A stretch of 7,157 bases of DNA from Aquificaceae bacterium (GTDB lineage: Bacteria; Aquificota; Aquificia; Aquificales; Aquificaceae): contig WGFS01000019.1 in assembly GCA_015492115.1 (NCBI GenBank), forward strand, positions 1 to 7,157. The letters are read 5' to 3'. Both the position numbers and the translations under genes were made by a program. This document shows positions 1-5,579 of the stretch, one piece after another. Each line of letters starts with the position of its first letter. The first letter of the stretch is position 1. The notes beneath the pieces are model-generated. The model worked only from the letters and a program-made list of their open reading frames with translations, made no database searches and was not told the origin of the DNA.

Positions 1-9
1 GTCATAAGA

Positions 10-15
10 TACAAT
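10..15 (+). promoter_or_regulatory. Possible -10 element (TACAAT) for the small membrane protein gene
   Basis: TACAAT matches the sigma-70 -10 consensus at 5 of 6 positions and ends 7 nt before the ATG at 23. A -35 element would lie outside the window, so it cannot be checked. If used, transcription would begin at or next to the start codon, giving a leaderless mRNA. The call rests mainly on the same spacing recurring at other genes in the window. Confidence 0.35.
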
Positions 16-22
16 TAAATCC

Positions 23-181
23 ATGGACGGTGACGCCTTCCTCTTCATGATCCTCTCCTGGGGTCTCATACTGGGGCTCAACATATACTGCTTTACCCTG
101 CTTTTCACGAGACAGGAACCCCCTCCTGAGGAAAAGGCTCCCATGGAGGAGTTCAGACCCGGGGAGGAGGAGATAACCTAA
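23..181 (+). CDS. Small single-pass membrane protein, unknown function (52 aa)
   Basis: I do not recognise a family. The frame opens with ATG at 23 and ends with TAA at 179-181. The protein has a short acidic N-terminus (MDGDA), one strongly hydrophobic segment at about residues 6-28 (FLFMILSWGLILGLNIYCF and following), one Arg at 30, then a proline- and glutamate-rich tail (PPPEEK, GEEEIT). The acidic N-terminus and the Arg after the helix suggest N-outside, C-inside topology. Codon use (ATA, AGA, CTC) matches the neighbouring genes, which supports real coding. No Shine-Dalgarno precedes the ATG; a TACAAT hexamer lies 7 nt upstream. The gene converges on tsaB and overlaps its 3' end by 4 bp. 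It could be a small accessory subunit of a transporter or respiratory complex, as many one-helix proteins of this size are, but no motif such as that of CcoS or CcoQ is present, so function is left open. Confidence 0.62.
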   Translation: MDGDAFLFMILSWGLILGLNIYCFTLLFTRQEPPPEEKAPMEEFRPGEEEIT

Positions 182-768
182 GCGGGAGGCTTCAGGTAGA
201 TAGGTTCTATTCCGAAAACGTCCTCCCCCTCTGGGTTCTTCTCCAAGTACTCGTGGGCATAGACCCCTCCGTAGGCTGAGAAGGGAAAGAAGGGGTGCAG
301 AAATCTTCTCCCTCCGGGAAGCTCCTCCGAGAAGGTCTCAAGGGATACGATGGTTCCCTCTAAATCCTCTCCCCTGTGGAGCTTCACTTCCGACACCCTT
401 TCTCCCTCAAAGACCCTGTAAAAGAGGTTTGTGCTTACCTTCAGGCAGGGGAGCCTGGGTAAGGGAGCGGGCGTAAACCTGCCCATGAGGTACAGGTTCT
501 CGTAGGACACGATGGGCTTTCTCAGGGTGTAAGCGGTAGTCTTCATGAAGGTTACACCTATCCTCAGAGAGGTCAGGTATCCAACCCCCACCGAAACAGC
601 AAAGGCGTCAAACTCCCTCGGGTCTATGCACAGATCAGATAACACCTTGGGCAGGTTCTCAAGGGTCTTCCTGTCGGAGTCTACGTAGTGGAGTAGAACG
701 AGCTTTCTATCCTCAACCACAGAGAGGTTAAAGAAGGAGAAGGAGGTGTCAAGAGAGAGTATCTTCAT
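178..768 (-). CDS. tsaB: tRNA threonylcarbamoyladenosine (t6A) biosynthesis protein TsaB, divergent
   Basis: TsaB is the non-catalytic ASKHA-fold partner of TsaD; with TsaE it transfers threonylcarbamoyl (made by TsaC) to A37 of ANN-decoding tRNAs in the cytoplasm. The 196-residue product starts MKILSLDTS, the family N-terminal signature. At residues 54-71 it has FDAFAVSV followed by GVGYLTSLRIG, aligned with the canonical GPGSFTGLRIG loop, and it ends IEPIYLKPPA, like the usual C-terminal P-x-YLR-x-P. The start at 768 is chosen because the signature begins there and the ATG overlaps the gatA stop (ATGA); the upstream 41 codons of open frame lie inside gatA. There is no Shine-Dalgarno, so coupling to gatA translation is likely. 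Oddities: at 196 aa it is shorter than the usual roughly 220-240, and the glycine loop has lost P, S, F and one G. Full TsaD is excluded by length and the absent metal-binding motifs. Confidence 0.85.
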   Translation of the reverse strand: MKILSLDTSFSFFNLSVVEDRKLVLLHYVDSDRKTLENLPKVLSDLCIDPREFDAFAVSVGVGYLTSLRIGVTFMKTTAYTLRKPIVSYENLYLMGRFTPAPLPRLPCLKVSTNLFYRVFEGERVSEVKLHRGEDLEGTIVSLETFSEELPGGRRFLHPFFPFSAYGGVYAHEYLEKNPEGEDVFGIEPIYLKPPA

Positions 769-2207
769 AGTTGTGGAATTCTCTCGTGATGCCTGGAGAC
801 CTGCTCCCAGGCGTAGGAGACTCTCAGCAGGGTCGCTTCGTCCCAGGGTCTGGCGATGAGCTGTCCGCCCACGGGAAGACCTTCCACCCAACCTATGGGT
901 ATGGATATCCCCGGCAGACCTGCGAGGTTCACGGGAACCGTCAGGACGTCCGACAGATACATCTCTATGGGGTTCTCAAGCCTCTCACCCAGCCTGAAGG
1001 GAAGGGTAGGCGTGGTTGGACTCGCAATGAGGTCAACCTTCTCAAAGGCGCCCATGAAGTCATCGTAGATGAGCTTTCTTACCTTCTGAGCCTTCAGATA
1101 GTAAGCGTCGTAGTATCCAGCTGAAAGGGCAAAGGTCCCCAGCATTATCCTCCTCTTAACTTCAGCGCCGAAGCCTTCGTCCCTCGTTCTGGAGTACATC
1201 TCAAAGAGGTCGTTGTACTCCTTGGCTCTGTAGCCGTACCTGACACCATCGTACCTCGCAAGGTTGGAGGAGGCTTCTGAGGGTGCAATTATGTAGTAGG
1301 CGGGAATAGCGTACTTCACGTGGGGAAGGGAGACCTCCACGAACTCGCACCCCAGGTCTGTAAGCTCCTTGACGAAGGCATCAAAGCTCTCCTTAACCTC
1401 CCTCTGAACATCAAACTCAAAGAACTCTTTTGGGAGACCAACCTTAAGACCCTTCACTTCCTTACCAAGCTCCGCTGTGAATTTGGGGACTGGAACCTTG
1501 GCGGAGGTTGAGTCCCTTTCGTCATGCCCGCTTATAACCTCAAGGAGAAGAGCGACGTCCTCAGTCCTGCGGGCGAAGACACCTATCTGGTCTAAGGAGG
1601 AGGCGAACGCCACCAGCCCGTACCTTGAAACCCTCCCGTAGGTGGGCTTTATACCTATCACACCGCAGAAGCTGGCGGGCTGTCTTATTGAGCCTCCCGT
1701 ATCAGAACCGAGGGAGACGGGAGAGGAACCAACGGCCACCGTGGCTGCGGAGCCTCCGGAGGAACCTCCCGGAACCCTCTCCGTGTCCCAGGGGTTTTTT
1801 GTCGGGAAGAAGGCGGAGTGCTCCGTTGAAGAGCCCATCGCGAACTCGTCCATGTTCGTCTTCCCGAGGAATACAGCACCAGCCCTCCTCAGTCTCTCTA
1901 TAACCGTTGCATCGTAAGGGGAGATAAAGTTTTCCAGTATCCTTGACGCACAGGTAGTCCTCTCCCCCTTTATAACTATGTTGTCCTTCACAGCGACGGG
2001 AACTCCGAACAGAGTTCCCTCTGGCTTACCCTTATCAAGCTCCTTAGCCCTGTCAAGGGCTTTCTCATAATAGGGCGTTATGAAGCACCTTACCTTTTCC
2101 TCTGTCTCCTCAAACCTCTGGAGGAAGGACTCAACCACCTCAGAGGGTCTGACCTCTCCCTTTCCAATGAGCTCGGCGAGCTCCTTAGCTCCCTTTTGCC
2201 AAAGCAT
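765..2207 (-). CDS. gatA: Asp-tRNA(Asn)/Glu-tRNA(Gln) amidotransferase subunit A
   Basis: GatA is the glutaminase/amidase subunit of GatCAB. It hydrolyses glutamine and channels ammonia to GatB, which amidates misacylated Glu-tRNA(Gln) and/or Asp-tRNA(Asn). The 480-aa product is full length for the family. The amidase-signature Ser-cisSer-Lys triad is complete: Lys74 in AVKDNI, Ser149 in the GGSSGGSAA stretch and nucleophile Ser173 in GSDTGGSIRQPA, with the same spacing as characterised GatA proteins. GKTNMDEFAMGSS (115-127) and KPTYGRVSRYGLVAFASSLDQIG (about 188-210) are GatA hallmarks that separate it from other amidases. The ATG at 2207 fits the family start (helical N-terminus ending in PSEVVESF). 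No Shine-Dalgarno is visible; a TAAAAT lies 7 nt upstream. It is followed by tsaB with a 4-nt overlap and divergent from the nitroreductase gene. gatB and gatC are not in the window, so the complex is encoded at dispersed loci. Confidence 0.97.
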   Translation of the reverse strand: MLWQKGAKELAELIGKGEVRPSEVVESFLQRFEETEEKVRCFITPYYEKALDRAKELDKGKPEGTLFGVPVAVKDNIVIKGERTTCASRILENFISPYDATVIERLRRAGAVFLGKTNMDEFAMGSSTEHSAFFPTKNPWDTERVPGGSSGGSAATVAVGSSPVSLGSDTGGSIRQPASFCGVIGIKPTYGRVSRYGLVAFASSLDQIGVFARRTEDVALLLEVISGHDERDSTSAKVPVPKFTAELGKEVKGLKVGLPKEFFEFDVQREVKESFDAFVKELTDLGCEFVEVSLPHVKYAIPAYYIIAPSEASSNLARYDGVRYGYRAKEYNDLFEMYSRTRDEGFGAEVKRRIMLGTFALSAGYYDAYYLKAQKVRKLIYDDFMGAFEKVDLIASPTTPTLPFRLGERLENPIEMYLSDVLTVPVNLAGLPGISIPIGWVEGLPVGGQLIARPWDEATLLRVSYAWEQVSRHHERIPQL

Positions 2208-2214
2208 GGTAAAT

Positions 2215-2220
2215 ATTTTA
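2215..2220 (-). promoter_or_regulatory. Probable -10 element of the gatA-tsaB operon
   Basis: On the minus strand TAAAAT (5 of 6 matches to TATAAT) ends 7 nt before the gatA ATG, inside the 34-bp divergent spacer. No strong -35 is visible; the best at 16-nt spacing is TAGTTA (3 of 6), overlapping the nitroreductase start codon. The AT-rich core includes the palindrome AAATATTT (2211-2218), which may aid melting. A start site 6-7 nt downstream of this element would fall at the gatA start codon, implying a leaderless transcript. Confidence 0.45.
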
Positions 2221-2229
2221 TCCCAGCTC

Positions 2230-2235
2230 TATCTT
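2230..2235 (+). promoter_or_regulatory. Possible -10 element of the nitroreductase-glmS unit
   Basis: TATCTT (4 of 6 to TATAAT) ends 6 nt before the ATG at 2242. The -35 at 17-nt spacing (TGGTAA, 2207-2212) is weak and would overlap the gatA start codon. The call relies on the divergent arrangement, the lack of any Shine-Dalgarno, and the matching spacing at other starts in this window. Confidence 0.33.
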
Positions 2236-2241
2236 TTAACT

Positions 2242-2838
2242 ATGGGGCTTAAACTTCCACCCCCTTCCTACAGGGGCAGGCTGAGTGTGGAGGAGGCTCT
2301 CCTAAGGAGGAGGTCTGTAAGGGAGTATCTTCCAGACTCACTTACCTTAGACGAGGTCTCTCAGCTACTGTGGTCTGCCCAGGGTGTGACAGACCCTTAC
2401 GGGTTCAGGACAGCGCCCTCCGCAGGTGCCCTCTACCCCCTTGAGGTCTACATTCACGCAACAAAGGTTGAGGGTCTGGAAACGGGTATATACAGGTACG
2501 ATCCTCACAGGCACTACCTCTTGGACGTCAAGAGGGGGAACTTCGCACCGGAGATATACACAGCTTCCCTCTCTCAGGGGCAGGTTCTCTCCGCCCCACT
2601 CCTGATACTCTTCTTTGCGGTCTTTGAGAGAACCATGGTGAAGTACGGCAGGAGGGGTATGAGGTACGTGTTCAATGAGGTCGGGCACGCGGGACAGAAC
2701 GTGTACCTTCAGGCGACCGCCCTGGGTCTCGGAACGGTCGTGATAGGAGCCTTTTACGACGATGATCTCAAGAGGATAGTGGGTGCAAGGAGGGACGAAG
2801 AGCCCCTGTACATAATGCCCGTGGGGAGGTTAGAATAG
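2242..2838 (+). CDS. SagB/ThcOx-type FMN-dependent nitroreductase family protein
   Basis: This 198-aa protein belongs to the nitroreductase superfamily, closest in pattern to the SagB/ThcOx subfamily (FMN oxidoreductases that include azoline dehydrogenases of peptide natural products and many stand-alone proteins of unknown substrate). Visible motifs in order are LPPPSYRG (5-12), the FMN-phosphate-binding RRRSVREY (22-29), LDEVSQLLWSAQGVTD (36-51), TAPSAGALYPLEVY (57-70), GIYRYDP (82-88), KYGRRGMRYVFNEVGHAGQN (134-153) and GLGTVVIGAFYDDD (162-175). An ATG at 2206 would add 12 residues (MVNILSQLYLLT), but the family normally begins near the LPPP motif and 2206 overlaps the gatA start, so 2242 is preferred. 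No YcaO-like cyclodehydratase or precursor peptide gene lies nearby, so a peptide-modifying role is unsupported; a general flavin reductase or dehydrogenase is likelier. It is followed 4 bp later by glmS on the same strand. Confidence 0.88.
   Translation: MGLKLPPPSYRGRLSVEEALLRRRSVREYLPDSLTLDEVSQLLWSAQGVTDPYGFRTAPSAGALYPLEVYIHATKVEGLETGIYRYDPHRHYLLDVKRGNFAPEIYTASLSQGQVLSAPLLILFFAVFERTMVKYGRRGMRYVFNEVGHAGQNVYLQATALGLGTVVIGAFYDDDLKRIVGARRDEEPLYIMPVGRLE
2807..2836 (+). promoter_or_regulatory. Possible internal promoter for glmS
   Basis: TGTACA (2807-2812, 4 of 6 to TTGACA), an 18-nt spacer and TAGAAT (2831-2836, 5 of 6 to TATAAT) sit in the last codons of the nitroreductase gene. The -10 ends 6 nt before the glmS ATG. 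The competing reading is a Shine-Dalgarno GGAGG at 2825-2829, but it is 13 nt from the ATG, farther than the usual 5-9. glmS may thus be transcribed from its own start as well as by read-through. Confidence 0.38.
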
Positions 2839-2842
2839 AGCC

Positions 2843-4621
2843 ATGTGCGGGATAATCGGATACACGGGGAAGGAGCAGGCTCTCCCTCTGATCCTCGGAG
2901 GACTTGAGAGGCTTGAGTACAGGGGTTACGACTCTGCGGGAGTCGCCCTGATAGAGGATAGAAGGCTGGTTGTTGAGAAGAGGGTCGGCAAGATAAGGGA
3001 GCTCGTCAAGAGTCTCTGGGGAAAGCCTTACAAGGGGAAGACTGGAATAGGACACACACGGTGGGCTACCCACGGGGAGCCCTCAACGGAGAACGCCCAC
3101 CCCCATACGGACGAGAGGTGTGAGTTCGCGATAGTCCACAACGGGATAGTGGAGAACTACCTGGAGCTCAGGAAGGAGCTTGAGGGTAAAGGTGTTAAGT
3201 TCCGCTCAAACACAGACACAGAGGTTATAGCCCACCTTATAGCGAACGCCTACAGGGGAGACCTGCTGGATGCTGTGCTTGAGGTTGTCAACAGGCTTAG
3301 AGGTGCCTTCGCCTTTGCGGTTATAACAGTCCATGAGCCCTCCCGTATCGTCGGTGTTAAGCAGGGGAGCCCCCTCGTTGTGGGTCTTGGAGAGGGTGAG
3401 AACTTCCTCGCCTCCGACATCCCTGCTATACTCCCCTACACGAGGAAGATAGTAACCCTGAGCGACGGTGAAGTTGCGGACATCACGCCTGAGGGCGTGA
3501 ACATATACGACTTCAACGGGAATCCCGTTACAAAGGAGATAATGGTCGTCCCCTGGGACATAATCTCCGCTGAGAAGTCGGGCTTCAAACACTTCATGCT
3601 GAAGGAGATATACGAACAGCCAAAGGCTGTGGGGGATACCATAAGGGGCTTGATATCCTCCGGTGAGGAGCCTCCCTTCTCGCTGAAGGATTTCAGGAGG
3701 ATCCTGATGATAGCCTGCGGAACCTCCTACCACGCCGGTCTCGTAGGGAAGTTCTGGATTGAGAAGCTCTCGGGTGTGCCCACGGAGGTTGTTTACGCCT
3801 CCGAGTTCAGGTACGCTGATTTCCCGGTAGACGAAAGAGACCTCATAATCGGGATCTCCCAGTCCGGTGAGACCATAGACACGAAGTTTGCCATAAACTT
3901 CGCGAAGCGAAAGGGAGCAAAGACCCTCTCCGTAGTGAACGTGGTCGGGAGCTCCATAGACAGGGAGTCGGACTACACCCTCCACACCCACGCCGGTCCC
4001 GAGATAGGCGTCGCCGCGACCAAGACATTCACCGCCCAGCTTTCCGCCCTTTACTTCCTTGCATCCTCAGGGCATCCCGAGAAAGACAGACTCCTCTCCG
4101 AGCTCATGAAGGTTCCTGCGAAGATAGAGGAGACCCTTGACAGGTCTGAGGTGGTTGAGAAGATCGCAGATAAGTACATGAAGAAGAAGGACTTCCTATA
4201 TCTGGGAAGGTATCTCAGCTTCCCCATAGCCCTTGAGGGTGCTCTGAAGCTCAAGGAGATATCCTACATACACGCGGAGGGCTACCCCGCCGGGGAGATG
4301 AAGCACGGACCGATAGCCCTGATAGATGAGAACATGCCGGTCGTGGTTGTAGCTCCCCAGGACAGGGTTCACGAGAAGACCCTCGCAAACATAGAGGAGG
4401 TCAGGACGAGGAAGGGTATCATTATCGGGGTTGGTTTTGAAGGTGATGAAAAGGTTGAGAAGCTCTCCAGTGAGTTTATAGCTGTTCCGCCTATTGAGGA
4501 GGACTTCACCCCCTTCCTCACCGTTGTCCCCTTACAGCTTCTTGCCTACCACATAGCGAGCAAGCTCGGGCTTGACGTTGACCAGCCGAGGAACCTGGCG
4601 AAGACGGTCACGGTGGAGTAG
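2843..4621 (+). CDS. glmS: Glutamine--fructose-6-phosphate aminotransferase (isomerizing)
   Basis: GlmS converts fructose-6-phosphate and glutamine to glucosamine-6-phosphate and glutamate, the first committed step to UDP-GlcNAc for peptidoglycan and lipopolysaccharide. The 592-aa protein is complete. The N-terminal class II glutaminase domain (about 1-230) begins MCGIIGYTG, with Cys2 becoming the N-terminal nucleophile after Met removal; RGYDSAG (27-33), HTRWATHG (71-78) and HNGIVENY (99-106) are typical. Two SIS sugar-isomerase domains follow: the first at about 285-410 with CGTSYHAG (292-299) and SQSGETIDT (339-347), the second at about 440-580 with EGALKLKEISYIHAEGYPAG (465-484) and MKHGP (486-490). 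The C-tail DQPRNLAKTVTVE contains Lys587, equivalent to the sugar-binding lysine of E. coli GlmS (Lys603). No glmS ribozyme can fit in the 4-bp gap upstream. It converges on argF with 2 bp between stop codons. Confidence 0.98.
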   Translation: MCGIIGYTGKEQALPLILGGLERLEYRGYDSAGVALIEDRRLVVEKRVGKIRELVKSLWGKPYKGKTGIGHTRWATHGEPSTENAHPHTDERCEFAIVHNGIVENYLELRKELEGKGVKFRSNTDTEVIAHLIANAYRGDLLDAVLEVVNRLRGAFAFAVITVHEPSRIVGVKQGSPLVVGLGEGENFLASDIPAILPYTRKIVTLSDGEVADITPEGVNIYDFNGNPVTKEIMVVPWDIISAEKSGFKHFMLKEIYEQPKAVGDTIRGLISSGEEPPFSLKDFRRILMIACGTSYHAGLVGKFWIEKLSGVPTEVVYASEFRYADFPVDERDLIIGISQSGETIDTKFAINFAKRKGAKTLSVVNVVGSSIDRESDYTLHTHAGPEIGVAATKTFTAQLSALYFLASSGHPEKDRLLSELMKVPAKIEETLDRSEVVEKIADKYMKKKDFLYLGRYLSFPIALEGALKLKEISYIHAEGYPAGEMKHGPIALIDENMPVVVVAPQDRVHEKTLANIEEVRTRKGIIIGVGFEGDEKVEKLSSEFIAVPPIEEDFTPFLTVVPLQLLAYHIASKLGLDVDQPRNLAKTVTVE

Positions 4622-4623
4622 TC

Positions 4624-5544
4624 TCACGACCTCTCAAAGAGGAACTCAAGGAGAACCTTCTGAGCGTGGAGCCTGTTCTCAGCCTGGGTGAATATGAAGT
4701 CCGCGTACTTCTCAAAGACCTCCTCGGTTATCTCCTCACCCTTCTTGGCTGGCAGACAGTGCATAACGAGAACCTCAGACTTTGCATGGGACAGGAGTTC
4801 CTCGTTCACCTGATAGGGTTTTAGAGCGTTCAGCTTCTCCTCATCCCTGTCGTCCCCCATACTGAGCCACACGTCCGTGTAAACGACATCCGCGTCCCTC
4901 ACAGCCTCAACGGGGTTTACGGTGAGGTAGATGTTCCCACCCGTGAAGTTGCACAGGTCAAGACCCGCCTGAAGGTAGTAGCTGTCGGGACCGTACCCTT
5001 CGGGTGTAGCTACAAAGAGGTTCAAGCCGAACAAGCCCCCTGCGACGAGCCACGTGTTGCATACGTTGTTCCCATCCCCGACGTAGGCGATCTTTATCTC
5101 CTTGACACCATCACCGAACCTCTCGTAGAGGGTGAACACATCGCTCAAGAGCTGACAGGGGTGGGACTTGTCAGTTAGCGCGTTTATCACAGGCACGCTC
5201 GCCCACTTGGCAAACTCCTCAAGCCATGTGTGGGAGTGATTTCTGACGATCACTCCGTTGATATACCTTGATAAGGTTCTCGCGGTGTCCTTGACGTCCT
5301 CTCCTCTTGAAAGCTGTAACTGCCCTTCCTGCAGGAATAGGGAGTTCCCGCCGAGCTGGTCTATGGCTACCTCAAAGGAGACACGGGTTCTCGTTGAAGG
5401 TTTAGTAAACAGGAGAGCAAGGTTCTTGCCCTCAAGAACAGGGTTTAACTCTTCCCTTCCCTCCTTAGTATCTTTGGTTCTCCTTACTACGTACCAGGCT
5501 TCCTCCGGGTCCAGGTTCCAGAGGTCTATGAAGTCTCTTTTCAT
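4624..5544 (-). CDS. argF: Ornithine carbamoyltransferase
   Basis: ArgF makes citrulline from ornithine and carbamoyl phosphate in arginine biosynthesis (cytoplasmic, typically trimeric). The 306-aa product is full length. The carbamoyl-phosphate signature STRTR is at 50-54 (FTKPSTRTRVSFE); QLSRGEDVKDTARTLSRY (77-94), HPCQ (128-131) and the cis-proline loop HCLP (262-265) follow. DVWLSMG (224-230) is the ornithine-binding motif; it identifies an ornithine rather than an aspartate transcarbamoylase, and the standard SMG speaks against the acetylornithine-specific relatives. The ATG at 5544 gives a normal N-terminus (MKRDFIDLWNLDPEE) and is 12 nt downstream of the TPR gene stop. No Shine-Dalgarno fits; a good promoter ends 6 nt upstream. 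No other arg genes or obvious ARG boxes are present, consistent with arginine genes being dispersed. It could instead be co-transcribed with the TPR gene, with which it shares no obvious function. Confidence 0.97.
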   Translation of the reverse strand: MKRDFIDLWNLDPEEAWYVVRRTKDTKEGREELNPVLEGKNLALLFTKPSTRTRVSFEVAIDQLGGNSLFLQEGQLQLSRGEDVKDTARTLSRYINGVIVRNHSHTWLEEFAKWASVPVINALTDKSHPCQLLSDVFTLYERFGDGVKEIKIAYVGDGNNVCNTWLVAGGLFGLNLFVATPEGYGPDSYYLQAGLDLCNFTGGNIYLTVNPVEAVRDADVVYTDVWLSMGDDRDEEKLNALKPYQVNEELLSHAKSEVLVMHCLPAKKGEEITEEVFEKYADFIFTQAENRLHAQKVLLEFLFERS

Positions 5545-5550
5545 AGAACT

Positions 5551-5579
5551 ATTATCTTACAGCTTCTTGAGCTTTTCAA
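5551..5579 (-). promoter_or_regulatory. argF promoter within the 3' end of the TPR gene
   Basis: On the minus strand TTGAAA (5579-5574, 5 of 6 to TTGACA), a 17-nt spacer and GATAAT (5556-5551, 5 of 6 to TATAAT) form the best sigma-70-type promoter in the window. The -10 starts just after the TPR stop codon and ends 6 nt before the argF ATG, so the transcript would begin at or beside the start codon. A 5-bp inverted repeat (CTTGA/TCAAG, 5566-5580) overlaps the -35 and could be an operator, but it also encodes the TPR C-terminus. Confidence 0.6.

Noticed and set aside
769..891. 41-codon upstream extension of the tsaB frame
   Set aside because: It lies within gatA, has low-complexity Arg/Ser composition, and the TsaB signature MKILSLDTS begins exactly at the ATGA overlap.
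771..1124. Plus-strand open frames opposite gatA (also 1320-1511, 1625-1903, 1642-1917)
   Set aside because: They overlap each other and gatA, have no recognisable domains, and their composition follows from the gatA codon pattern.
2196..2201. TTGCCA as a -35 for the nitroreductase gene
   Set aside because: It matches the consensus at 5 of 6 positions, but the candidate -10 elements are at 12, 14 or 28 nt, outside the usual 16-18 spacing.
2080..2241. N-terminal extension of the nitroreductase frame back to an ATG at 2080 or 2206
   Set aside because: The added residues lie inside gatA or the divergent spacer, do not resemble the nitroreductase family, and the family start motif (LPPP) follows directly after the ATG at 2242.
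3206..3991. Long open frame (261 codons) on the minus strand opposite glmS
   Set aside because: It lies wholly inside the well-supported glmS gene, has no family-like motifs, is rich in Gly/Tyr/Val runs typical of a reverse-complement shadow, and has no promoter or RBS.
4651..4682. Possible terminator hairpin GAGAAC/GTTCTC or CTGAG/CTCAG
   Set aside because: Stems are only 5-6 bp with loops over 10 nt, no T-tract follows on either strand, and the sequence is argF coding.
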